Assembly (NCBI RefSeq): GCF_022605725.1
Contig: NC_065556.1
Span: forward strand, 1,922,001-1,986,000
DNA length: 64,000 nucleotides
Origin: Anthonomus grandis grandis
Lineage: Eukaryota > Arthropoda > Insecta > Coleoptera > Curculionidae
Direction: 5' to 3'
The position numbers were made by a program, and so were the translations under genes. The notes under the pieces are model-generated. The model saw only the letters and a program-made list of their open reading frames with translations, did no database searches and had not been told where the DNA came from. This document shows positions 44,508 through 55,924 of this stretch, in pieces (position 1 is the first letter of the stretch; each line of letters begins with the position of its first letter).

Positions 44508-45500
44508 GTCGTCCACAGCAAAAATTTGTTTTTGATTTTAATGCTTTCGCCAACGACTCTTCATCTTCTGACGAAGCCGAGGAAAATAATATGGGCCAAA
44601 ATCCATACATAACCAAACCACTAACAGGTATTTAATTTTTTATTAAATATTTATTTTCATTTGTGACATAAAATATAATAATTGTTCCAGGGACATTGTT
44701 TGATGTTGCTGAAATGAAAGCGTTCTATAACCGTTACAAGAAATCTTTATCAAAATGTCATCCAATTCATCTAGGGGCTGAATTGAAGGAGATGGAATAT
44801 AAATTTCGAATAACTGCTATCAACAAAGCTAATTTCTGTCAATTTCAATATAAGAAGGCGCCATTGTTGTTCGCTGTGACTAATGCCCATGGCATTTTTG
44901 TAACTGAATTCATGTTATTATATAACTTGTATTCATGATATTCGTGCATTACAACCACGACATCGAGTATCGTCGCTGCTTCCAACCATTCAGCATTGGT
45001 GGCATAACGAAAGTAAAGAAATGATGATGGCATATGTGGAACGTTTAATTAATGATATAAAATGTTTGGCGGGTAACGATCAATTTCGATCTGCTGTTGA
45101 ACGATTTGGCATTAAAGATATTAGAGAAACGATACAAGCGATGCGTACAAAGTTATTCAATGAAACTAAAAATATGAACGGTCAAAAAGCACCTGGTATT
45201 TTTGGTATTCGAATTGAGAATTCGTTCAATGTACCTAGCAAAATTTCCGTTAGTTCAGCCGAAATGATTTCCATTAAAGGTTTCAAGATAACTAAATCTG
45301 GTTTTCCTGTTGATTTCAATTTGGAGTCATTGGCATATTTAAAAATTTCTGATATCGAATGAGCACAAAGACGTTCTTTTGGCTTCGATCACTTGCCAGA
45401 ATTTAAAAATGTTAATAATAATGACTCATCAAGCGATGACGATGATGATATAAATGTTAGTTCGGGTAGCAATAAGAAGTTCGATACATCTACATGGTAG
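44508..45500 (+). pseudogene. Orphan spliced gene in the 4.08 kb insertion, unknown family
   Basis: Exon 1 (44508-44627) follows a pyrimidine-rich tract and CAG, and encodes GRPQQKFVFDFNAFANDSSS, then an acidic stretch. A 63 bp intron with GT and a TTGTTCCAG acceptor (44628-44690) restores the frame. Exon 2 reads TLFDVAEMKAFYNRYKKSLS, HPIHLGAELKEMEYKFRITA and APLLFAVTNAHGIF. Near 44905-44935 the frame shifts. It then runs DIRALQPRHRVSSLLPTIQH, YVERLINDIKCLAGNDQFRS, FGIKDIRETIQAMRTKLFNE and ISIKGFKITKSGFPVDFNLE. A TGA at 45360-45362 interrupts IEWAQRRSFGF, and the end is acidic (NNNDSSSDDDDDINVSSG) with TAG at 45498. Two lesions mean the copy is probably dead. I know no homologue. It may be the transposase, an accessory protein or a captured gene. 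Confidence 0.6.
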
Positions 45501-45797
45501 ATAAATTACTTTGTAATGTTTAGGTAGATATAATATATGCTATATTATATATTGTAATAGTTTATATATTTTCTGTTCGTTGTATTCATAAAATAAAAAA
45601 AAGACATTACAGATTACTTTGAAGCATTTCAGTATATATAAAATGTGTTATTACATGTTTATATATTTTTTGTAATACAGTATTAATAAAAATATTATTT
45701 ATATATTTTTGGTATCATTTTCAATGACCCCGATAGTTGCAAGGATTGCGAGATCTGTGAATTTTTTAAAAAAAAAGGCCCCAGACTATTGACACCC

Positions 45798-46475
45798 TAT
45801 ATATTCATAAATCCAAAGCAAGCTGGCATATTGTATAATGATATGGCGAAGTACATTTGAGGCATAACAGGCTTTAAATTTTGAAAAAAAAAATAATGCA
45901 CTGCCTGGATGGAGTTAACAGATTATCTCATGCAACGCCCTTATTTAAAAAATATAGAATAATGACGGTGTACTCATTGTACTTTTATAAGTTACTTCTT
46001 TTTATAAAAATGATATGCAATACTTTACAGCTAACTTCCAAATCAACTCAGGTATGCAAACAAGATATACTAACAACCTTACTATTGTTGGGAATAACAC
46101 ATCCCACTATCAAGGAAGTACAAAGAGGTATATGATAACAAAAGCTTAAAATAAACTACCATTATATAAAAATGAATTAAAAAATTCTCATACTTTAAGA
46201 GTGTACTAAAGAAGGTATTTGTTGAAAATCCTCTATATTCCCATAATTAGTACTTTGAGTTAGAGTTAGACCAGGCGTGGTAATGTGTAACCAAATTTTA
46301 ATAATTGTAAATTGAAATATTTTTCGTTTCATTTTAAGCTGTAATTGTATGTCTTTGACCGTTATAGCTGTAAGTTAGATGTTATTATAGTTTTTTTGTT
46401 CGTAGTTAAGGTTTACTGTAGGTAAGTAAGTAGGATGTTTCTTGTAAAATCTTTGTATGAAGAATAAATACATAA
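45798..46475 (+). pseudogene. Non-LTR ORF2 C-terminal end, resumed after the insertion
   Basis: Direct continuation of the RT fragment at 41240-41712. IQSKLAYCIMIWRSTFEA lies at about 45810-45863, IMHCLDGVNRLSHATPLFKK at about 45891-45950, and YRIMTVYSLYFYKLLLFIKM to about 46010. LPLYKNELKNSHTLRVY follows at about 46160-46210 in another frame. The element ends near 46475 in an AATAAATACATAATA-type 3' tail. The continuity of the motif order across the gap is the main evidence for the insertion boundaries. Confidence 0.8.
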
Positions 46476-46479
46476 TAGT

Positions 46480-48095
46480 GGAACCATTTTCTCAGTATAT
46501 AACCTAAATTAAAGAGAATTTAATACGTCTCATAAACGCATGTACAAAACATATTAAATCCTTGAACAATACAATAATATACCTGAATTAATAAATATTA
46601 ATCCGCCATATATTCTGCGGTTAGCCTGTTCAATATGTTAATTAATTGCCACGTTACTGGCGGGGTAATTGCTCCATACCACGTCGGTAACGACGTGTAT
46701 TTAGCAAACAATTCGGTAATGGGTCCAAAACAATATTGTGAATCGTCAATCTATTGTGTCTTGTAACGTGTTAAATTCATCGGAGAAAATAATTTTATGT
46801 GTATACATGTCGGTAATTGCATTCTTTTTTACAGTATACAAATGTAATAAAAATTGTGGGTTTAATGGTTTTTTTACTTCTGTGCAAAAAGTATCTACTT
46901 TACGTTCTCTTTAACATTTATTAAGTTTATGGTTTTAATGCAGTAAAGAAAAATTAAGCTATTTGACCTCGTTAATTTTTTTCATATTTTTTTTTATATT
47001 TTTCTGTTTATTTTATTGTGGGTTTATATATCTGTTTTCTACCTTTTTTTTGGATAATTTTATAAACAGGATTAAATTTTAAAAGTAATAAATTCAAAGT
47101 TAGCACTTTTTATTATTGTTTTCTCTTTTGTTCTTATTGTGATTACATTTTTTGATTTGAGCGTTATAGTTAAAAAGTTAAAAGTTAAATTACAGATTTT
47201 CTTGAAAAATTAAATTTCTGTCTAACATTTGTATATTATTTAACACACATGCTCCATTAATCGAAAACAATAAATTTTTAATAAAAGAAAATAAATTTTA
47301 ATAAAAAATAAAGTGATTGTCTATTACATACTACAAGCAACAAAGTAATTTGATGATCCTGCGTAATCCTGAAGCAGATAAAGAAAGCATATTGCTCAAT
47401 ACTTTATAGTATGGAGAATTATGTTTGTTGGGATTGATATCAGTAAAATTAATCTATAATGGATTATTGCAAGGAATGAATAAAGTAACTTTAATATATC
47501 ATTGCACCCGCTATCTTTGCGCGTTAGTAAAAAAAGATGGGTTATGCGACATGCGCTATACGCGAAGAATTTTGGATTGCAATAAGCGGCAGTATCTCTC
47601 TCGTTTTGTTCGCTGAAAGTACCACCATAGTAAGACTTGAAAAGATATGAAAAGCTTTTAACAACTTTAGTTTTAATAATTATTATAAAAAAAATTACAA
47701 AATAATTATTTTTTTTTATCTATTGATGGTCTTTCGAATAACTGTCCAAGAACAGTTGAATATTTTCTTGATAATAAATTTAGTTCTGATCTTCCGTTTG
47801 CATTGTATTTATCCATTGTAAGAGAAATTTAAAAAATAGTTTTAGATCCTAATTAAAATACATGTGTATGGTATATAATATTGTCACTATTCATTTCAAT
47901 GAATATGCTTCAACATGGAATTCAAGATCTTGCTTCTCATTTAATATTTTAATTTAATATTTGGAAAAAAATTCTTTCAAAATTTCTAAAGACGTTTATA
48001 TTGGTTAAAAATATAACAAAAAATGTTATGTATAAGATTACTCTAAAACTATTTTAATTTATTTTCATATGAGTAGATATCAAAAAAAAACTACC
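46480..48095. other. No gene recognised; possible conserved non-coding block
   Basis: The block at about 46620-46800 has higher complexity, with TTAATTAATTGCCACG and other homeodomain-like TAATTA strings; it could be a conserved element. The rest is AT-rich with no coding motif. The open frame 47425-47616 shows no family. Confidence 0.4.
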
Positions 48096-48098
48096 ATG

Positions 48099-48362
48099 CG
48101 TCAATAGTATTACTAGCGCTTACTAATTTTTTTAATCCCCTCTCGATCTTTTGGGTTATTCATAAAGTTTCTAGTTGGTTATCCAACTATTATCTCGGGC
48201 GCCACCCACAAGTTTAATGTGGATGAGGGACCACAGCCTATCGGGTAGCCTTTAAACAGTGGAGAAAGGAATCCAAGTCTTCTGTGTGAGTAAAACAATA
48301 GGCAACATTGTAGCAAAATCAGATTTATTTCTCCCCAATTCTAACATGTCATCTCTCTGCTG
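48099..48362 (-). repeat. 3' LTR of the gypsy element
   Basis: Matches 52242-52503 over about 260 bp. Shared strings include AAGTTTAATGTGGAT and ATCCAAGTCTTCTGT. Boundaries are approximate on the outer side. Confidence 0.85.
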
Positions 48363-48379
48363 CGATGTCTTGTACCTTT

Positions 48380-50670
48380 AACATGATTGACAACTCCTGA
48401 CATAACGACTGAGCGATATCTCGCATTAATCCCCGCTAATAATATTTCCTACATATTCGGGAAGTAGTCTTGACAATGCCACGGTGTCCTGCCACATGAG
48501 AATCATGGGTTTTCCGTGAGTCCGTGAGTATCGCCTCACGAGTTTCTTGCGGCATGCAAAGCTTCCATGGATCTGCCACTTCGCTCTCGGTTAAGTCGGA
48601 AAGATCCCAAAAATGTCGGTATAACTGTCCATTTTAAATGCAAAAATCGGGGTAAGCAGCGGGATTACTTTCTATTGCAGATTTGTTGGCTCTGTACCAG
48701 AAACAGGGATTAAAGTCACCCAGACTTAACAGCGATTTAGGTTCGGAGTTGTCTATGGCTTTTTCAAGCGGGTCCCTTAATAGGGCATCGGCAACCTTAT
48801 TTAGTACCCCCTTACGGTATTTGATCTCGAAGTCAAACTGTTGGATGTATATAACGGAGTATAGACTCTAATGATCGGTCACAACGGTAAAATGATATCC
48901 TTTTAGGAACGATCGCAATTTTTCAACACTCCATGCTATTGCCAGGTATTCCTTCTCTATAACAGAGTACTTCTTTTCGGCTGCAGTAAGACTGCGGCTG
49001 GCGTAGGCCATGACATGGTCACCATCGGAGCTGTGCTGGATCAGGGCTGCTTCCAACCCATGGTCGCATGCGTCGGTTTGAAGTACAAAAGGCCTTGAGA
49101 AGTCCAGACATGTCAAGACAGGAGCTTTGGTTAAGCGAGTTTTTAATTAATTGAACGCCGTTTGTTCGGTTTCGGTCCAGCCCCAACGGTTTCCGTTTTT
49201 GGGTAGCCGGTTGAAAGAGCTGGCTATCTGTGAAAAATTCGGTACGAACCGTCGGTATTAGGAAGCTATTCCCAGAAAGAGTCGGAGGCTCCGTTAGTTG
49301 TTAGGCGGTGGTAATTCCTTGAGGCTATTTTTTTTTTCGAATCCCATCGAACGTGACCAGATGCCCGAAATATCGCAACGATTTCTTTCTTCACATTTAT
49401 CTGGATTTTTTTTGCAAATCAGCTTTTCTTAGCCGATAGAAAACTTCTTTTATGTTATTAAGATGCTCTTCAAAGGTCTCTCAAAAAATGATGATATCGT
49501 GAAGATATGCGAAGCAGAAGATGTCCAGTTCTGGTCCTATAATTCTTTCCATTAATCGCTGGAATGTGGCCGGTGCGGAATATAACTCAAAGGGCATTAC
49601 TCTGAACTGCTACAGCCCCATCCCAGGAACGGTAAATGCGGTTATGGGTTTGCTACTCTCGGAAAGTGGGATTTGCTAGTAGCCCTATTTCAGATTAACA
49701 CTTAATATATCTAGCCCTACGAAGTTTATCTTAAATCGAATTAATAAAAGGCAATGGGTATGCATCCTTTTGGCTAACAGAGTTGACCATTTGAAAGTCA
49801 AAACAAAAACGGTACTTGCCGTCCTTTTTTCGCACCATGACGATGGGTGAACTCCACGGACTACTTAAAGGCTCAACGATTCCATCTTCTAGCATTTGTC
49901 GAATTTCGATATTTATAATATCTTGGGGTTCTGCGCTCGGTATCTTTGCTTTAGAGGTTCTGGATCTCATAGGCGAATGACATGTTCTACTAAGGATGTG
50001 GTACCCCTTATGGTTTTGAATTTGCTTAGTTCATTTTCCAGGAATCGGTCTAGCTATTGCTGTTCAATAGATGTCAAGCTCAAGCGCTGAGTACTATCCA
50101 CTGAGCCTAATGTAGCCCTAACATGGGGTTGGAGGTGGTAACAAACGGTCTCCTAGGTATGTTTGGCCTGTGCTGAGGTATAATTTGATATGATGTCTGT
50201 TTAGAAAGTTCATTCCCAAGACAATATCGGAAGGGCGGTTTGGAAAATAACTTAAGCTTTCTGTCAACGGGAGGTCTTCAACGATAATCGGAATTCGATA
50301 TGCTTCGGTAACAACAATTACCTTTCCATTGGCAACCTTGGCAGTTGGAACTATAGGTAGTAAATTTGGGTAATTATTGAGGCGGCAGATTACTACAGCA
50401 CAGTTCTATAAACGAGTGGGCGGCTCCAGTACCTATCAGATCCAGGTACGGTGCGTCGTCTATAAAAATCCGGATATACAGTCTGGTGTCGGTTGAAATT
50501 AGTGGTGGATTTTCTGGCGAAGGTAATCGGGATTGAGTGGCTCGAGTCGAGGTTTTTTTACGATAGAGGTGCTGTGATGACCTCATTCTGGGACACCGCC
50601 GATCTAGTTTCTCGAATATGGACGGGAGCAAGTGCGTGACATTATTCCATTCTTTCTGCATCTGAAACAA
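48380..50670 (-). pseudogene. Gypsy pol: protease, RT, RNase H, start of integrase; catalytic sites mutated
   Basis: Protease lies at 50670-50374: LDLIGTGAAHSFI at about 50447-50409, with Gly where the catalytic Asp of DTGA is expected. RT begins at 49970: DIINIEIRQMLEDGIVEPLS, WSSPIVMVRKKDGKYRFCFD. Its active site near 49520-49490 reads FAYLHDIIIF, so YLDD has become YLHD. RNase H at 49116-48868 has FVLQTDACDHGLEAALIQ, IEKEYLAIAWSVEKL and VTDH, then a stop and further RNase H/linker sequence. The His pair of the integrase zinc domain, DSHVAGHRGIVKT, lies near 48505-48467, and the frame ends near 48430. The integrase core is missing. The protein cannot function. Confidence 0.88.
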
Positions 50671-52120
50671 AACAACCTGGCAGGTCTGCGACAGTCTACT
50701 CTAAAATGTCCACCTTCCCCACATCGTCAGCACTGCTGGTTACTGTTGTTTTAGTACGGTTGGAATTTGGGTGGCGGTTGTGCAAAGTATTCATACCGTT
50801 GTTCCTTGTTGACCTCTGAATATAAGTCGAGGTGTTCAGATTCAAACAGGTCCCAGCTACGCCGGCCGGTGCTCGATTCCTGCTACTGGATTCAGTTTGC
50901 AATTCCGCTAGCAAAAATTCTGTTTCTCGGATGAGCCTCGACAATCTGGCCATGTCATTTAAATCAACCTTCTGATAAACTAGTGATATTCTGGGAGCAA
51001 GTTTCGATACAGCCATTGAATTTCTTGTTTGGCGGTAAGATTTCCATGCCTTCGAATCAGCGTTTGTTGATCGGTAATATATTGATGGCTTCATTCTTCA
51101 TGGCGCTGCAACCGGCGGCCTATTTCAATTTCCAGGTCGGCTGCATATTTGACTGTAACTACGAGAGTCTCTTAGGAACTCGTGCCAAGTTCCCCAACGC
51201 GTGCGGTTATTTCGATATCAAAGAGAAGCTTCGCCCTTAAATAATTCTGGCATATGTGCAAGCAGCCAGCCAATCAAGATCCTTTGAGATACACATATGA
51301 AATATATTTATCTCTATGATAGTGACAGGGTCGGTGTGACTGTTGAAGTATACATTCCACTTGTGAATCTTAAGTGGTTGCATCGAGTCTGGTAACGAAC
51401 TTGCTGGATGTATTGTTATGGACGGTTGAGGGTGAACAGTCATAGCTTTTGTGACCAGTGGTAGTAACATGGAGGTCGGTGAATCTACGGTCGAAAATAT
51501 AAAAGCCTGGTGGTTCAGATCTGGATTAGTTTTCCCAGATTTTATGAAAGTATTCAATCGTTTTCTTAGTAGGTCTACGGTGCTAGAAGTGTCCAGTTCG
51601 AACTTGTTTAGAATACTGACTAAATTGTCCTTCTTCAAGAGGTATATCCATCTGACGTGTGTGTCGGTAGATTTGCACGTACTGGCTGCGGATGTGACAT
51701 GTTCTCGATCAATAAGGGAGTCACTGAAGTCGTGTTCTGGGATGTAGTCGATTCCATATATTCGCAGAACGGATTCCTTTCAGTAAAAACTGCAATGGCG
51801 ATAAGCGATTTAAGCTTTGGTAATCTACGGCCTTCGGTTCATCTGTCGACAAGTCGATAGCAGGATCTCTTTCATGCGGACGGTAGAGAGTTCGGTAGTA
51901 GACACCCTCTTATCTAAATGGTCTTGAGGTCGGTAGTATACTTCTTTCCAGCGTGTGCGATCTGAAAGTCGGCGGTATCCTGTTTTTGATGCGAACGGTA
52001 CCGATATCAGTAATAGATTCTTCTCGATGTGAACGGTACCGAGTTCAGTCTCTAGGCGCGTTAACTCAACTTGACTAATCCCTGAAGATGGTAATGGATC
52101 TTCTGCTTTTCTTAGCAATA
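50660..52120 (-). pseudogene. Gypsy gag, broken
   Basis: Pieces lie in several frames. 52118-51825 has no recognised motif. 51638-51237 has MKKDNLVSILNKFELDTSST and then MQPLKIHKWNVYFNSHTDPV, the KW.V.F.G...P segment of gypsy capsids. 51094-50696 ends in the nucleocapsid. A zinc-knuckle pattern of the C-x2-C-x4-H-x4-C type is visible in another frame at about 50735-50690 (RCGEGGHFRVDCRRP), preceded by Cys, then a stop codon. No single frame spans gag, so it cannot be translated whole. Confidence 0.7.
51870..52060 (-). repeat. Imperfect repeats in the leader/early gag region
   Basis: Strings such as GAACGGTACCGATATCAGTA (about 51990) and GAACGGTACCGAGTTCAGTC (about 52031), plus GGACGGTAGAGAGTTCGGTA (about 51878), look like three copies of one unit with irregular spacing. 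In element orientation they lie just after the primer site. Confidence 0.6.
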
Positions 52121-52219
52121 TAACTGTGCAAACTTGGTAAACGTTATCTATTGAGATCTGACAATGTATGTTTGGGTAGGGATGAAAAGCAGGTCACAGC
52201 ATTCGGAAAAAAATAAAAG

Positions 52220-52237
52220 GTCCCTGCTCGGGCGCCA
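52220..52237 (-). promoter_or_regulatory. Primer-binding site, tRNA-Lys-like
   Basis: In element orientation TGGCGCCCGAGCAGGGAC begins four bases after the LTR. It resembles the complement of a tRNA-Lys 3' end, with a difference or two, and would prime minus-strand DNA synthesis. Confidence 0.75.
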
Positions 52238-52241
52238 GTTT

Positions 52242-52503
52242 TGTAATGGTATTACTGACGCACTAATTATTTAATACCTTCTCGATCTTCTGGGTTATTC
52301 GTAAGTTTGTAGTTGGGTATCCAAACATTATCTCGGACGCCGCCTTCAAGTTTAATGTGGATTAGGGACCACGGCCTATCGGATAGCCTTTAAACAATGG
52401 AGAACGTAATCCAAGTCTTCTGTATAAGTAAAACAATAGGCAACATTGTAAAAAAATCACATTCATTTCTCCCCAAACCTAACATGTGATCTCTCTGCTA
52501 ACA
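52242..52503 (-). repeat. 5' LTR of the gypsy element
   Basis: In element orientation it starts TGTTAGCAGAGAG at 52503 and ends TACCATTACA at 52242, which gives TG...CA ends. It is followed by the primer-binding site. Confidence 0.85.
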
Positions 52504-54345
52504 CTTCTTAATAAACCTTATTTTTTTTTTTTGCGTCATGTTGTAGGACATAAAAAGTGGCAATGAAAAACTGTTTTTGGTTTTCCGATGTCTCTTTAAA
52601 TAAAGTCGGTAAAAGGTAAAAGCGACTTTGAAAATTGCCTTTTTTCACAATAGTACAATAATGTTTAGGATAGAATTATTTGTTAATCTAACTTAAATTG
52701 TGAAAATAAAGTTTTTATTATTATTAAAATTATTATTATTTTTATTGTCCAACTCGGCTATAGGAAAGCATAATTTGATTGATTTTTCAAAATCGTTACT
52801 TTAATTCACTTGAAACCTAAAGAAACAACGGTACGAAAAATAGCATAAGAATGAAAAACGACTAAAATTATGATATTATAAAAAATATATGTTCCGAACC
52901 CCCATCAAACCGGTAATATAAAATTAAGCTAGTCAGTAGAAACAAAGTAACAAAATAAAACAAAAGAAGTTGGAAAGGCAATGTTTCAACCTTTCTTTTC
53001 TATTACACGACCGGGGAACGACAAAGTTCGCGACGAACGACTCGATAAAATCAAAACTGGAGCAAACAAGTTAGTAAATTTCATTTTTGTATCAAGTTTA
53101 TCTGAGAGCGTTGCCGCTCGATTCCACCGGGGAGGTGATGTCGCGATCGATTGACGTGAACTTTCCAACTGTCGCCTGGAGTTTTCTCTTCTCTTTTCAT
53201 AAGCGAATCTATTGGGAAATAAAGGCCAGCTTCTTAAAGGTTCGCGAAACATCTAAGCTTTTCATTTTGAAGATCCATGATAAAAAAAGGTATTTTGAGA
53301 CAAGGTATATATTTAACAATGTATATTACGTTTTAAGATGACATTTATTGTAGTACAGAACATGCTATGAGTTGTTAACTGTTAAATTAAATAGAATTTG
53401 AATTGAAAAAAGTTTTGGTAAACAGAATTTCGACGTGTATGACCTGTTCTAGTTTTAGACCTGTTCTGATTCTAGTATCATAGTATACCTATTTTCTCAA
53501 CTTCTGTGTGAGTGACCCTCCTATTCGGCAGCAAAAAGATCTAGATATCCTCCCTCCTCTAAACCCACTTTTGCTTACTACAGATCTGGATGGATAAGTG
53601 GAGATTGACTATGAACAACACCAGTTGGTCCCATACAATAGAAAAGTACCAACTGACTTATGATTATTTTCAATAGGAAACTCAAATGGTTATACCCTAC
53701 TACTTTATATTCGAACTATCTCCTATGGGTACATTCAGTTGAGGACAGTACATTTCAAACTCATCAAGTTAGTCTCTTTGTATTGTCATAGATATTTTTA
53801 TGAAATGCTGGAAACTATTTATTAAAAAAAACCTTCAAACCACTTCACTTAAGGAATTTCTTTGAGCTACCTAAGATCCCCACATCATCAGGGACGTCGT
53901 CTTTCCCTCCGCCAATGAGGTCTAAGACTTGAGGTCTTAGACTATAGATTTTATAGAAGTATATCTTTTTAGTAAGTAGGTACATAAAAATTGTAAAATT
54001 AGGTTTGAATAAAAAATTAAGTCTTAGGTACTTCAATATCTCAATTGATATTTTAAAGATTGTTAACGACTGCAATAAACGTCTTTGTTTCTCGTAGGTA
54101 GGTGAGTAACTTTTCAAGGGAATTTGATATTTGAGCTTGGAACATTAAAAAAGTAGTATCAGTGAACAACAACTTAGAGTTTCACAAGTAAATACCGATA
54201 CTTTCATATCAAGTCATGGGGGAACTATCTTCATAAACGTAGAATAGAAGATCTTAGAAATCAGCCTTAATAAAAACTTGATTGTGAAAACTTGATGTAA
54301 AGTAAGAATATATTTTAAAATCTAAAAATTTTTTTGAAAATACTT
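52504..54345. other. No gene recognised; retro-tail and GC-rich island
   Basis: AATAAAGTTTTTATTATTAT and a run of TTA at about 52704-52742 look like the 3' tail of a non-LTR element whose body is not recognisable. A GC-rich island at about 52975-53240 includes an 88-codon minus-strand frame without a known family. A 9 bp inverted repeat (GTCTAAGAC) lies near 53921-53943. Confidence 0.45.
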
Positions 54346-54348
54346 ATA

Positions 54349-55923
54349 CAGGGTGTTTCAGAACTATGGGATCAAACTTCTGGGGGTTGTTCAGTGCAAC
54401 AGAAGAATCTATTTGAGTATAGGAACCCATGTCCGGAAATGCGTTACTACGCCACTATGGCCCTGAGACGCGTTAAAATTTATAAAAAACATTAATTACC
54501 TAAATAGGATTTGCTGTATTTATTTTTACCTTTTGTACATGATACCATAACAACAGTTATTTGAAATCAACGCTTATCAATGTCAATTCTCAATGACATG
54601 TTTAAAAATTTTATAGCTCACAATTTTTAAACATTTATTTATTGCTAATAGAAAACTTCACCAATCAAGAATTGGCGGATATGCATTTGGCATACGGAGC
54701 AACAAACTACAATGCACGAGCAGCATCGCGGTTGTATCATGAACGTTATCCCGAACGACAGCATCCCGGATACAAAAAGTTTATTGCGCTTCATCGGCGG
54801 CTCGCTGAGATAGGCATGTCTAAGATTAAGATGCATGACACTGGTGTTGCTCGAACCGTAAGAACGGTCGAATTTGAAGAAGAGGTGCTTCAGCGAGTTG
54901 CCGATGAACCATCAAATAGCACACGTGACGTCGCTAAGAATATGAATACGAGTAACGCTTCTATCTGGCGGGTACTACACGAGCAACAACTCCATCCTTA
55001 CCACTTCCAGAAAGTTCAAGGTATGGCTGCAGCCGATTATCATCCTAGAGTTCAATTTTGTCGATGGCTTCTGGATCACATCATTGCACAACCAAATTTT
55101 TTACGATATGTTTTGTAGACCGATGAAGTCTCTTTCACAAGAGATGGTATTTTTAATAGTAGGAATAGCCATGTTTGGGACGAAGAAAATCCTTATGCAA
55201 TTTTTCCAAGAAAACATCAGAATCGTTGGTCTGTCAACGTATGGGCTGGCTTTGTTGATGATTATTTAATTGGGCTATACCTTCTATTGGAACGGTTAAC
55301 AGGACCTATTTATATGCGTTTCTTGGAGGAAGTTCTCCCAGAACTCCTTGAAAATGTTCCACTAAACGTTAGACAGCAAATGTGGTTTCAGCATGATGGA
55401 GCGCCGGCTCACTTTGCTGTACAAGTACGCGAGTATTTAACTCAGCGGTTTGGGCACCGTTGGATTGCCAAAGGTGGAGCAGTTTCTTGGCCTCCTAGGT
55501 CACCCGATTTAACGTCGCTCGATCTTTTCTTGTAGGGACATGTAAAGTCTTTAGTCTACGAAACTCCAGTAGAATCAGAGCTAGACTTAATTGGACGAAT
55601 AACAGCAGCATTTGAAATCATTCAAAACGAGGATCAAATTTTTAGTGTAGTCCGCCGAAATCATGTGCGGCGTTTAAATCGGTGTATTGAGGTTGGAGGA
55701 AGACATTTTGAACAATTGTTGTAATGGTATCATATACAAAAGGTAAATATAAATGCATTAGATCCTATTTAGGCAATTAATATTTTTTCTAAATTTAAAC
55801 GCGTCTTAGGGCCGTAGTGACGTAGTGACATATTTCCGGACATGGGTTCCTATATTCAAATGGATTCTACTGTTGCACTGAACAACCCCTAGAAGTTTGA
55901 TCCCATAGTTCTGAAAAACCCTG
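54349..55923 (+). mobile_element. DD41D mariner-like element, copy 2, with complete 210 bp inverted repeats
   Basis: The ends CAGGGTGTTTCAGAACTATG (54349) and the reverse complement ending at 55923 extend into inverted repeats of about 210 bp. TA stands immediately outside both (54347-54348 and 55924-55925). The body is nearly identical to copy 1 at 22058-23575, and here both termini are whole. Confidence 0.95.
54651..55724 (+). pseudogene. DD41D mariner-like transposase, copy 2, start codon lost and two nonsense changes
   Basis: The frame matches copy 1. It begins ENFTNQELADMHLAYGATNY; the codon homologous to the ATG of copy 1 is ATA here (54648-54650). It is open to 55116, where TAG replaces the Trp of LWTDEASF. 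It continues with SFTRDGIFNSRNSHVWDEEN and reaches FQHDGAPAHFAVQVREYL with the second Asp and SPDLTSLDLFL with the third. A second TAG replaces the Trp of LWGHVK near 55534. The C-terminus ends VGGRHFEQLL with TAA at 55722-55724. There are 41 residues between the last two Asp, as in copy 1. The helix-turn-helix is better preserved here than in copy 1. Confidence 0.93.
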
Positions 55924-55924
55924 T

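Larger units (their letters stand above)
41715..45797 (+). mobile_element. 4.08 kb insertion of unknown class carrying a spliced orphan gene
   Basis: The non-LTR ORF2 that stops at 41710 (VVIRYI) continues right after 45797 with YS, a stop, then IQSKLAYCIMIWRSTFEA. The DNA between is therefore a later insertion. The ends read GGGTGGCTCATCG at 41715 and, in reverse complement, GGGTGTCAATAGTC at 45797, with TATATA outside both. Only about the first 6 bases and an A/T-rich run near position 45-60 are mirrored, so long inverted repeats are lacking. It contains a 1.33 kb hAT-like insertion (42296-43628); without that it is about 2.75 kb. Near its left end AAAATGCTCAGACTCGTCGA and AAAATCGACGGGTGCGACCA are inverted relative to each other. 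Confidence 0.75.
48099..52503 (-). mobile_element. Ty3/gypsy LTR retrotransposon, internally deleted
   Basis: Two LTRs in direct orientation flank gag and a partial pol on the minus strand. The total is 4.4 kb, short for gypsy, mainly because most of integrase is gone. The 5' LTR lies to the right. A primer-binding site sits beside it. The LTRs differ at many positions, so the insertion is not young. No clear target duplication was found. Confidence 0.9.

Noticed and set aside
44508..45500. Orphan gene considered as a nudivirus-like or other integrated viral gene
   Set aside because: No diagnostic motif seen; the idea is left open as an alternative in the finding rather than called.
51451..51860. 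Plus-strand frames over the gypsy gag
   Set aside because: Antisense shadows of a minus-strand gag region.
52986..53252. 88-codon minus-strand frame in the second GC-rich island
   Set aside because: Not similar to any family I know; no splice or start context supports it.
53845..54117. 90-codon minus-strand frame
   Set aside because: Compositionally AT-driven and without motif.
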